Source: Antedon mediterranea (taxonomy: Eukaryota > Echinodermata > Crinoidea > Comatulida > Antedonidae). Taken from it: a stretch of 64,000 bases of DNA. The DNA lies in assembly GCF_964355755.1 (NCBI RefSeq), contig NC_092679.1, positions 8,496,001 to 8,560,000 on the forward strand. The letters run 5' to 3'. How positions within the stretch are numbered: position 1 is the first letter of the stretch; every line of letters starts with the position of its first letter. Shown one piece after another: positions 13,381 to 25,600 of this stretch. Made by a program: the position numbers and the translations under genes. The notes beneath the pieces were generated by a model. It made no database searches. It was not told the origin of the DNA and saw nothing but the letters and a program-made list of their open reading frames with translations.

Positions 13381-16300
13381 CGAGAGAGAGATAGATTAGC
13401 GAGAGAGAGATAGATAAGCAAGAGAGAGAGATAGATCAGCGAGAGAGAGAAAGATCAGCGAGAGAGAGATAGATCAGCGAGAGAGAGAGATAGATCAGCG
13501 AGAGAGATAGATCAGCGAGAGAGAGATAGATCAGCAAGAGAGAGATAGATCAGCTAGAGAGAGAGATGGATCAGCGAGAGAGAGAGAGAGATAGATCAGC
13601 GAGATAGAGAAAGATCTGCGAGAGAGAGATTGATCAGCGACAGAGAGATAGATCAGCGAGAGAGAGATAGATAAGCGAGAGAGAGATAGATTAGCGAGAG
13701 AGAGATAGATCAGCAAGAGAGAGAGATAGATCAGCGAGAGAGAGAAAGATCAGCGAGAGAGAAATAGATCAGTGAGAGAGAGAGAGAGAGATAGATCAGC
13801 GAGAGAGAGATAGATCAGCGAGAGAGAGATAGATCAGCGAGAGAGAGATAGATTAGCGAGAGAGAGATAGATCAGCGAGAAAGAGATAGATCAGCGAGAG
13901 AGAGAGATCAGCGAGAGAGAGAGATAGATAAGCGAGAGAGAGATAGATCAGCGAGAGAGAGATAAATCAGCGAGAGATATAGATCAGCGAGAGAGAGATA
14001 GATCAGCGAGAGAGAGATAGATCAGCGAGAGAGAGAGATGGATCAGCGATAGAGAGAGATAGATCAGCGAGATAGAGAAAGATCTGCGAGAGAGAGATTG
14101 ATCAGCGAGAGAGAGATAGATCAGCGAGAGAGATAGATAGATCAGCGAGAGAGAGATAGATCAGCGAGAGAGAGAGAGAGAGAGATAGATCAGAGAGAGG
14201 GAGAGATAGATCAGCGATAGAGATATAGATCATCAGCGAGAGAGATAGATCAGCGAGAGAGATATAGATCAACGAGAGAGAGATAGATCAGCGAGAGAGA
14301 TAGATCAGCGAGAGAGAGATAGATCAGCGAGAGAGAGATAGATCTGCGAGAGAGAGATAGATCAGCGAGAGAGAGATAGATAGATCAGCGAGAGAGATAG
14401 ATCAGCGAGAGAGATACAGATCAGCGAGAGAGAGATAGATCAGCGAGAGATAGATAGATCAGCGAGAGAGAGAGAGAGAGATAGATCAGCAAGAAAGAGA
14501 TAGACCAGCGAGAGAGAGATAGAATCAGCGAGAGAGAGAGAGAGAGATAGATCAGCGAGAGAGATAGATCAGCGAGAGAGAGATAGATCAGCGAGAGGGA
14601 GAGATAGATCAGCGATAGAGATATAGATCAGCGAGAGAGATAGATCAGCGAGAGAGATATAGATCAACGAGAGAGAGATAGATCAGCGAGAGAGATAGAT
14701 CAGCGAGAGAGAGAATGATCAGCGAGAGAGAGATAGATCAGTGAGAGAGAAATAGATCAGCGAGAGAGAGATAGATTAGCGAGAGAGAGATAGATCAGCG
14801 AGAGAGAGAGATATAGATCAGAGAGAGAGAGATAGATCAGCGAGAGAGAGATAGATCAGCGAGAGAGAAATAGATTAGCAAGAGAGAGATAGATCAGCGA
14901 GAGAGAGATAGATCAGCGAGAGAGAGATAGATCAGCGAGAGAGAGATAAATCAGCGAGAGAGATAGATCAGTGAGAGAGAGATAGATAGATCAGCGAGAG
15001 AGAGATAGATCAGCGAGAGAGATATAGATCAGCGAGAGAAAGATAGATCAGCGAGAGATAGATAGATCAGCGAGAGAGAGAGAGATAGATCAGCAAGAAA
15101 GAGATAGATCAGCGAGAGTGAGAGAGATAGATCAGCGAGAGCGAGATAGATTAGCGAGAGAGAGATAGATCAGCGAGAGAGAGATAGATCAGCGAGAGAG
15201 AGAGAGATAGATCAGCGAGAAAGAGATAGATCAGCGAGAGAGATAGATAGATCAGCGAGAGATAGATAGATCAGCGAGAGAGAGAGATAGATAGATCAGC
15301 GAGAGAAAGAAATAGATCAGCGAGAGAGAGATAGATCAGCGAGAGAGAGATAGATCAGCGAGAAGGAAAGATAGATCAGAGCGAGAGAGAGATAGATCAG
15401 CGAGAGAGAGAGATAGATCAGCGAGAGAGAGAGATAGATCAGCGAGAACGAGATAGATCAGCGAGAGAGAGATAGATCAGCGAGAAGGAAAGATAGATCA
15501 GAGCGAGAGAGAGATAGATGAGCGAGAGAGATAGATAGATCAGCGAGAGAGAGATAGATCAGCGAGAGAGAGAGAGAGAGATAGATAGATCAGCGAGAGA
15601 AAGAAATAGATCAGCGAGAGAGAGATAGATCAGCGAGAGAGAGATAGATCAGCGAGAAGGAAAGATAGATCAGAGCGAGAGAGAGATAGATCAGCGAGAG
15701 AGAGAGATAGATCAGCGAGAGAGATAGATCAGCGAGAGAGGGATAGATCAGCGAGAGAGAGATAGATCAGCTAGAGAGAGAGATGGATCAGCGAGAGAGA
15801 GAGAGATAGATCAGCGAGATAGAGAAAGATCTGCGAGAGAGAGATTGATCAGCGACAGAGAGATAGATCAGCGAGAGAGAGATAGATAAGCGAGAGAGAG
15901 ATAGATTAGCGAGAGAGAGATAGATAAGCAAGAGAGAGAGATAGATCAGCGAGAGAGAGAAAGATCAGCGAGAGAGAGATAGATCAGCGAGAGAGAGAGA
16001 TAGATCAGCGAGAGAGATAGATCAGCGAGAGAGAGATAGATCAGCAAGAGAGAGATAGATCAGCTAGAGAGAGAGATGGATCAGCGAGAGAGAGAGAGAG
16101 ATAGATCAGCGAGATAGAGAAAGATCTGCGAGAGAGAGATTGATCAGCGACAGAGAGATAGATCAGCGAGAGAGAGATAGATAAGCGAGAGAGAGATAGA
16201 TTAGCGAGAGAGAGATAGATCAGCAAGAGAGAGAGATAGATCAGCGAGAGAGAGAAAGATCAGCGAGAGAGAGATAGATCAGTGAGAGAGAGAGAGAGAG

Positions 16301-18010
16301 ATAGATCAGCGAGAGAGAGATAGATCAGCGAGAGAGAGATAGATCAGCGAGAGAGAGATAGATTAGCGAGAGAGAGATAGATCAGCGAGAAAGAGATAGA
16401 TCAGCGAGAGAGAGAGATCAGCGAGAGAGAGAGATAGATCAGCGAGAGAGAGATAGATCAGCGAGAGAGAGATAAATCAGCGAGAGATATAGATCAGCGA
16501 GAGAGAGATAGATCAGCGAGAGAGAGATAGATCAGCGAGAGAGAGAGATGGATCAGCGATAGAGAGAGATAGATCAGCGAGATAGAGAAAGATCTGCGAG
16601 AGAGAGATTGATCAGCGAGAGAGAGATAGATCAGCGAGAGAGATAGATAGATCAGCGAGAGAGAGATAGATCAGCGAGAGAGAGAGAGAGAGAGATAGAT
16701 CAGAGAGAGGGAGAGATAGATCAGCGATAGAGATATAGATCATCAGCGAGAGAGATAGATCAGCGAGAGAGATATAGATCAACGAGAGAGAGATAGATCA
16801 GCGAGAGAGATAGATCAGCGAGAGAGAGATAGATCAGCGAGAGAGAGATAGATCTGCGAGAGAGAGATAGATCAGCGAGAGAGAGATAGATAGATCAGCG
16901 AGAGAGATAGATCAGCGAGAGAGATACAGATCAGCGAGAGAGAGATAGATCAGCGAGAGATAGATAGATCAGCGAGAGAGAGAGAGATAGATCAGCAAGA
17001 AAGAGATAGACCAGCGAGAGAGAGATAGAATCAGCGAGAGAGAGAGAGAGAGATAGATCAGCGAGAGAGATAGATCAGCGAGAGAGAGATAGATCAGCGA
17101 GAGGGAGAGATAGATCAGCGATAGAGATATAGATCAGCGAGAGAGATAGATCAGCGAGAGAGATATAGATCAACGAGAGAGAGATAGATCAGCGAGAGGG
17201 ATAGATCAGCGAGAGAGAGAATGATCAGCGAGAGAGAGATAGATCAGTGAGAGAGAAATAGATCAGCGAGAGAGAGATAGATTAGCGAGAGAGAGATAGA
17301 TCAGCGAGAGAGAGAGATATAGATCAGAGAGAGAGAGATAGATCAGCGAGAGAGAGATAGATCAGCGAGAGAGAAATAGATTAGCAAGAGAGAGATAGAT
17401 CAGCGAGAGAGAGATAGATCAGCGAGAGAGAGATAGATCAGCGAGAGAGAGATAAATCAGCGAGAGAGAGATAGATCAGTGAGAGAGAGATAGATAGATC
17501 AGCGAGAGAGAGATAGATAGATCAGCGAGAGAGAGATAGATCAGCGAGAGAGATATAGATCAGCGAGAGAAAGATAGATCAGCGAGAGATAGATAGATCA
17601 GCGAGAGAGAGAGAGATAGATCAGCAAGAAAGAGATAGATCAGCGAGAGTGAGAGAGATAGATCAGCGAGAGCGAGATAGATTAGCGAGAGAGAGATAGA
17701 TCAGCGAGAGAGAGATAGATCAGCGAGAGAGAGAGAGATAGATCAGCGAGAAAGAGATAGATCAGCGAGAGAGATAGATAGATCAGCGAGAGATAGATAG
17801 ATCAGCGAGAGAGAGAGAGAGATAGATCAGCAAGAGAGAGATAGATCAGCGAGAGAGAGAGATAGATCAGCGAGAGCGAGATAGATTAGCGAGAGAGAGA
17901 TAGATCAGCGAGAGAGAGATAGATCAGCGAGAGAGAGAGAGATAGATCAGCGAGAAAGAGATAGATCAGCGAGAGAGATAGATAGAATCAGCGAGAGAGA
18001 GAGAGAGAGA
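12991..18010 (+). repeat. 2,510-bp tandem duplication
   Basis: Sequence from 12,991 is matched from 15,501 at an exact offset of 2,510 through at least 14,470 (for example GATCTGCG at 14,341 and 16,851). The offset then drops to 2,506 after a 4-bp GA difference near 16,985. Copy 2 also contains an additional unit near 17,500. The identical 61-codon minus-strand frames at 13,531 and 16,041 exist only because of this duplication. Confidence 0.85.
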
Positions 18011-18886
18011 TAGATCAGCGAGAGAGATAGATCAGCGAGAGAGAGATAGATCAGCGAGAGGGAGAGATAGATCAGCGATAGAGATATAGATCAGCGAGAG
18101 AGATAGATCAGCGAGAGAGATATAGATCAACGAGAGAGAGATAGATCAGCGAGAGGGATAGATCAGCGAGAGAGAGATAGATTAGCGAGAGAGAGATAGA
18201 TCAGCGAGAGAGAGAGATATAGATCAGAGAGAGAGAGATAGATCAGCGAGAGAGAGATAGATCAGCGAGAGAGAAATAGATTAGCAAGAGAGAGATAGAT
18301 CAGCGAGAGAGAGATAGATCAGCGAGAGAGAGATAGATCAGCGAGAGAGAGATAAATCAGCGAGAGAGAGATAGATCAGTGAGAGAGAGATAGATAGATC
18401 AGCGAGAGAGAGATAGATAGATCAGCGAGAGAGAGATAGATCAGCGAGAGAGATATAGATCAGCGAGAGAAAGATAGATCAGCGAGAGATAGATAGATCA
18501 GCGAGAGAGAGAGAGATAGATCAGCAAGAAAGAGATAGATCAGCGAGAGTGAGAGAGATAGATCAGCGAGAGCGAGATAGATTAGCGAGAGAGAGATAGA
18601 TCAGCGAGAGAGAGATAGATCAGCGAGAGAGAGAGAGATAGATCAGCGAGAAAGAGATAGATCAGCGAGAGAGATAGATAGATCAGCGAGAGATAGATAG
18701 ATCAGCGAGAGAGAGAGAGAGATAGATCAGCAAGAGAGAGATAGATCAGCGAGAGAGAGAGATAGATCAGCGAGAGCGAGATAGATTAGCGAGAGAGAGA
18801 TAGATCAGCGAGAGAGAGATAGATCAGCGAGAGAGAGAGAGATAGATCAGCGAGAAAGAGATAGATCAGCGAGAGAGATAGATAGA
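17027..18886 (+). repeat. 957/900-bp tandem duplication with a three-unit deletion
   Basis: Copy 1 spans about 17,027-17,983 and copy 2 about 17,984-18,886. They start with the AGAATCAGCG variant at offset 957. After AGCGAGAGGG the offset becomes 900, because copy 2 lacks three consecutive 19-bp units (57 bp) that copy 1 carries at about 17,210-17,260. From about 17,258 to 17,986 I could find no mismatch with 18,158-18,886. The precise loss of whole units and the lack of substitutions indicate a very recent event. Confidence 0.85.
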
Positions 18887-21800
18887 TCAGCGAGAAAGAG
18901 ATAGATCAGCGAGAGAGAGAGAGAGAGATAGATCAGCGAGAGAGAGAGAGAGAGAGAGAGATAGATCAGCGAGAGAGAGAGAGATAGATCAGCGAGAGAG
19001 AGATAGATCAGCGAGAGAGAGATAGATCAGCGAGAGGGAGAGATAGATCAGCGAGAGAGAGATAGATCAGCGAGAGAGAGATAGATCAGCGAGAGAGAGA
19101 TAGATCAGCGAGAGAGAGAGAGAGAGAGATCAGCGAGAAAGAGATAGATCAGCGAGAGAGAGATAGATCAGCTAGAGAGAGAGAGATAGATCAGCGATAT
19201 AGAGAAAGATCAGCGAGAGAGAGATAGATCAGCGACAGAGAGATAGATCAGCGAGAGAGAGATAGATCAGCGACAGAGATATAGATCAGCGAGAGAGAGA
19301 TAGATCAGCGAAAGATAGATAGATCAGCGAGAGAGAGAGAGAGATAGATCAGCAAGAGAGAGATAGATCAGCAAGAGAGAGATAGATCAGCGAGAGAGAG
19401 AGATAGATCAGCGAGAGCGAGATAGATTAGCGAGAGAGAGATAGATCAGCGAGAGAGAGATAGATCAGCGAGAGAGAGAGATAGATCAGCGAGAAAAAGA
19501 TAGATCAGCGAGAGAGATAGATAGATCAGCGAGAGAGAGAGATAGATCAGCGAGAGAGAGAGAGATAGATCAGCGAGAGAGAGAGATATAGATCAGCGAG
19601 AGAGAGATAGATAAGCGAGAGGGAGAGATAGATCAGCGAGAGAGAGATAGATCAGCGAGAGAGAGAGAGAGATCAGCGAGAGAGAGAGAGATAGATAGGC
19701 GAGAGAGAGATAGATCAGCGAGAGAGAGAGATAGATCAGCGAGAGAGAGATAGATCAGCGAGAGAGAAAAAGATCAGCGAGAGAGAGATAGATCAGCGAC
19801 AGAGAGATAGATCAGTGAGAGAGAGATAGATCAGCGAGAGAGATATAGATCAGCGAGAGAGATAGATCAGCGAGAGAGAGAGATAGATCAGCGAGAGAGA
19901 GAAAGATCAGCGAGAGAGAGATAGATCAGCGAGAGAGAGATAGATCAGCGAGAGGGAGAGATAGATCAGCGAGAGGGAGAGATAGATCAGCGAGAGAGAG
20001 AGAGGTCAGCGAGAGAGATCAGCGAGAGAGAGACAGATAGATCAGCGAGAGAGAGACAGATAGATCAGCGAGAGAGAGTGAGAGAGATAGATCAGCGAGA
20101 GAGAGAGAGAGAGATAGATCAGCGAGAAAGAGAGATAGATCAGCGAGAGAGAGATAGATCAGCGAGAGAGAAAAAGATCAGCGAGAGAGAGATAGATCAG
20201 CGACAGAGAGATAGATCAGCGAGAGAGAGAGATAGATCAGCGAGAGAAATATAGATCAGCGAGAGAGATAGATCAGCGAGAGAGAGATAGATCAGCGAGA
20301 GAGAGAAAGATCAGCGAGAGAGAGATAGATCAGCGAGAGAGAGATAGATCAGCGAGAGAGATAGATCAGCGAGAGAGAGAGATAGATTAGCGAGAGAGAG
20401 AGAGAGATAGATCAGCGAGAGAGATAGATCAGCGAGAGAGAGATAGATAAGCGAGAGAGAGATAGATTAGCGAGAGAGAGATAGATCAGCAAGAGAGAGA
20501 GATAGATCAGCGAGAGAGAGAAAGATCAGCGAGAGAGAGATAGATCAGCGAGAGAGAGATAGATCAGCGAGAGAGAGAGAAATAGATCAGCGCGAGAGAA
20601 AGAGATAGATCAGCGAGAGAGATAGATCAGCGAGAGAGAGATAGATAAGCGAGAGAGATATAGATTATAGCGAGAGAGAGATAGATCAGCGAGAGAGAGA
20701 CAGATAGATCAGCGAGAGAGAGTGAGAGAGATAGATCAGCGAGAGAGGGTGAGAGAGATAGATCAGCGAGAGAGAGATAGATCAGCGAGAGAGAGAGATA
20801 GATAGATCAGCGAGAGAAAGATAGATAGATCAGCGAGAGAGAGAGAGGGATAAGCGAGAGAGAAATAGATAGATCAGCGAGAGAGAGATAGGTCAGCGAG
20901 AGAGAGATAGATCAGCTAGAGAGATAGATAGATCAGCGAGAGAGAGATAGATCAGCGAAAGAGAGAGAGAGAGAGAGAGATAGATCAGCGAGAGAGAGAG
21001 AGAGATAGATCAGCGAGAGAGAGATAGATCAGCGAGAGAGAGATAGATCAGCGAGAGGTAGAGATAGATCAGCGAGAGAGAGATAGATCAGCGAGAGAGA
21101 TAGATCAGCGAGAGAGAGATAGATCAGCGAGAGAGAGATAGATCAGCGAGAGAGAGATAGATCAGCGAGAGAGAGAGAGAGATAGATCAGCGAGAGAGAG
21201 AAAGATCAGCGAGAGAGAGATAGGTCAGCAACAGAGAGATAGATCAGCGAGAGAGAAAAAGATCAGCGAGAGAGAGATAGATCAGCGAGAGAGAGAGATA
21301 GATCAGCGCGAGAGAGAGATAGATCAGCGAGAGAGATAGATCAGCGAGAGAGAGATAGATAAGCGAGAGAGATATAGATTAGCGAGAGAGAGATAGATCA
21401 CCGAGAGAGAGATAGATCAGCGAGAGAGAGAGATAGATCAGCGCGAGAGAAAGAGATAGATCAGCGAGAGAGATAGATCAGCGAGAGAGAGATAGATAAG
21501 CGAGAGAGATATAGATTATAGCGAGAGAGAGATAGATCAGCGAGAGAGAGACAGATAGATCAGCGAGAGAGAGTGAGAGAGATAGATCAGCGAGAGAGAG
21601 AGAGAGAGAGATAGATCAGCGAGAAAGAGAGATAGATCAGCGAGAGAGAGATAGATCAGCGAGAGAGAAAAAGATCAGCGAGAGAGAGATAGATCAGCGA
21701 CAGAGAGATAGATCAGCGAGAGAGAGATAGATCAGCGAGAGAGATATAGATCAGCGAGAGAGATAGATCAGCGAGAGAGAGATAGATCAGCGAGAGAGAG

Positions 21801-22654
21801 AAAGATCAGCAAGAGAGAGATAGATCAGCGAGAGAGAGATAGATCAGCGAGAGAGATAGATCAGCGAGAGAGAGAGATAGATTAGCGAGAGAGAGAGAGA
21901 GAGATAGATCAGCGAGAGAGATAGATCAGCGAGAGAGAGATAGATTAGCGAGAGAGAGATAGATCAGCGAGAGAGAGATAGATCAGCGAGAGAGAGAGAG
22001 AGAGAGATAGATCAGCGAGAAAGAGATAGATCAGCGAGAGAGATAGATAGATCAGCGAGAGAGAGATAGATCAGCGAGAGAGAGAGAAAGATAGATCAGC
22101 GAGAGAGAGAGAGAGAGAGAGAGATAGATCAGCGAGAGAGAGAGATAGATCAGCGAGAGATAGATAGATCAGCGAGAGAGAGATAGATCAGCGAGATAGA
22201 GAAAGATCAGCGAGAGAGAGATAGATCAGTGACAGAGAGATAAATCAGCGAGAGAGAGATAGATCAGCAAGAGATATATAGATCAGCGAGAGAGAGAGAT
22301 AGATCAGCGAGAGATCGATAGATCAGCGAAAGAGAGAGAGATAGATCAGCAAGAGAGAGATAGATCAGCGAGAGAGAGAGATAGATCAGCGAGAACGAGA
22401 TAGATTAGCGAGAGAGAGATAGATCAGCAAGAGAGAGATAGATCAGCGAGAGAGAGAGAGAGATAGATCAGCGAGAGAGAGATAGATCAGCGAGAGAGAT
22501 AGATAGATCAGCGAGAGAGAGATAGATCAGCGAGAGAGAGAGAGATAGATCAGCGAGAGAGAGAGATAGATCAGCGAGAGAAAGATAAATCAGCGAGAGA
22601 GAGATAGATCAGCGAGAGGGAGAGATAGATCAGCGAGAGAGATATAGATCAGCA

Positions 22655-25600
22655 AGAGAGAGATAGATCAGCGAGAGAGAGATAGATCAGCGAGAGAGAG
22701 ATAGATCAGCGAGAGAAAGAGATAGATCAGCGAGAGAGAGAGATAGATCAGCGAGAGAGAGAAAGATCAGCGAGAGAGAGATAGATCAGCGACAGAGAGA
22801 TAGATCAGCGAGAGAGAGATAGATCAGCGAGAGAGATATATATCAGCGAGAGAGATAGATCAGCGAGAAAGAGATAGATCAGCGAGAGAGAAAGAAAGAT
22901 CAGCAAGAGAGAGATAGATCAGCGAGAGAGAGATAGATCAGCGAGAGAGATAGATCAGCGAGAGAGAGAGAGATAGATCAGCGAGCGAGAGAGAGAGATA
23001 GATCAGCGAGAGAGAGATAGATCAGCGAGAGAGAGATAGATAAGCGAGAGAGAGATAGATTAGCGAGAGAGAGATAGATCAGCGAGAGAGATAGATCAGC
23101 GAGAGAGAGAGAGATCAGCGAGAGAGAGAGATAGATCAGCGAGAGAGAGATAGATCAGCGAGAGAGAGATAGATAGATCAGCGAGAGGGAGATAGATAGA
23201 TCAGCGAGAGAGAGATAGATCAGCGAAAGAGAGATAGATAGATCAGCGAGAGAGAGATAGATCAGCGAGAGAGATAGATCAGCGAGAGAGAGATAGATAG
23301 CTGAGCGAGAGAGAGATAGATCAGCGAGAGAGAGATAGATCAGCGAGAGAGAGAGATAGATCAGCGAGAGAGAGATAGATCAGCGAGAGAGAGATAGATA
23401 GATCAGCGAGAGAGAGATAGATAGATCAGCGAGAAAGAGATAGATAGATCAGCGAGAGAGGGATAGATAGATCAGCGAGAGAGAGATAGATAGATCAGCG
23501 AGAGAGAAATAGATGAGCGAGAGAGATAGATCAGCGAGAGAGATAGATAGATCAGCGAGAGAGAGATAGATCAGCGAGAGAGAGAGAGAGAGATAGATAG
23601 ATCAGCGAGAGAAAGAAATAGATCAGCGAGAGAGAGATAGATCAGCGAGAGAGAGATAGATCAGCGAGAAGGAAAGATAGATCAGAGCGAGAGAGAGATA
23701 GATCAGCGAGAGAGAGAGATAGATCAGCGAGAGAGATAGATCAGCGAGAGAGGGATAGATCAGCGAGAGAGAGATAGATCAGCTAGAGAGAGAGATGGAT
23801 CAGCGAGAGAGAGAGAGAGATAGATCAGCGAGATAGAGAAAGATCTGCGAGAGAGAGATTGATCAGCGACAGAGAGATAGATCAGCGAGAGAGAGATAGA
23901 TAAGCGAGAGAGAGATAGATTAGCGAGAGAGAGATAGATAAGCAAGAGAGAGAGATAGATCAGCGAGAGAGAGAAAGATCAGCGAGAGAGAGATAGATCA
24001 GCGAGAGAGAGAGATAGATCAGCGAGAGAGATAGATCAGCGAGAGAGAGATAGATCAGCGAGAGAGAGATAGATCAGCTAGAGAGAGAGATGGATCAGCG
24101 AGAGAGAGAGAGAGATAGATCAGCAAGATAGAGAAAGATCTGCGAGAGAGAGATTGATCAGCGACAGAGAGATAGATCAGCGAGAGAGAGATAGATAAGC
24201 GAGAGAGAGATAGATTAGCGAGAGAGAGATAGATCAGCAAGAGAGAGAGATAGATCAGCGAGAGAGAGAAAGATCAGCGAGAGAGAGATAGATCAGCGAG
24301 AGAGAGAGAGAGAGATAGATCAGCGAGAGAGAGATAGATCAGCGAGAGAGAGATAGATCAGCGAGAGAGAGATAGATTAGCGAGAGAGAGATAGATCAGC
24401 GAGAAAGAGATAGATCAGCGAGAGAGAGAGATCAGCGAGAGAGAGAGATAGATCAGCGAGAGAGAGATAGATCAGCGAGAGAGAGATAAATCAGCGAGAG
24501 ATATAGATCAGCGAGAGAGAGATAGATCAGCGAGAGAGAGATAGATCAGCGAGAGAGAGATAGATCAGCGAGAGAGAGAGATGGATCAGCGATAGAGAGA
24601 GATAGATCAGCGAGATAGAGAAAGATCTGCGAGAGAGAGATTGATCAGCGAGAGAGAGATAGATCAGCGAGAGAGATAGATAGATCAGCGAGAGAGAGAT
24701 AGATCAGCGAGAGAGAGAGAGAGAGAGATAGATCAGAGAGAGGGAGAGATAGATCAGCGATAGAGATATAGATCATCAGCGAGAGAGATAGATCAGCGAG
24801 AGAGATATAGATCAACGAGAGAGAGATAGATCAGCGAGAGAGATAGATCAGCGAGAGAGAGATAGATCAGCGAGAGAGAGATAGATCTGCGAGAGAGAGA
24901 TAGATCAGCTAGAGAGAGATAGATAGATCAGCGAGAGAGATAGATCAGCGAGAGAGATACAGATCAGCGAGAGAGAGATAGATCAGCGAGAGATAGATAG
25001 ATCAGCGAGAGAGAGAGAGAGATAGATCAGCAAGAAAGAGATAGACCAGCGAGAGAGAGATAGAATCAGCGAGAGAGAGAGAGAGATAGATCAGCGAGAG
25101 AGATAGATCAGCGAGAGAGAGATAGATCAGCGAGAGGGAGAGATAGATCAGCGATAGAGATATAGATCAGCGAGAGAGATAGATCAGCGAGAGAGATATA
25201 GATCAACGAGAGAGAGATAGATCAGCGAGAGAGATAGATCAGCGAGAGAGAGAATGATCAGCGAGAGAGAGATAGATCAGTGAGAGAGAGATAGATCAGC
25301 GAGAGAGAGATAGATTAGCGAGAGAGAGATAGATCAGCGAGAGAGAGAGATATAGATCAGAGAGAGAGAGATAGATCAGCGAGAGAGAGATAGATCAGCG
25401 AGAGAGAAATAGATTAGCAAGAGAGAGATAGATCAGCGAGAGAGAGATAGATCAGCGAGAGAGAGATAGATCAGCGAGAGAGAGATAAATCAGCGAGAGA
25501 GAGATAGATCAGCGAGAGAGAGATAGATAGATCAGCGAAAGAGAGATAGATAGATCAGCGAGAGAGAGATAGATCAGCGAGAGAGATATAGATCAGCGAG

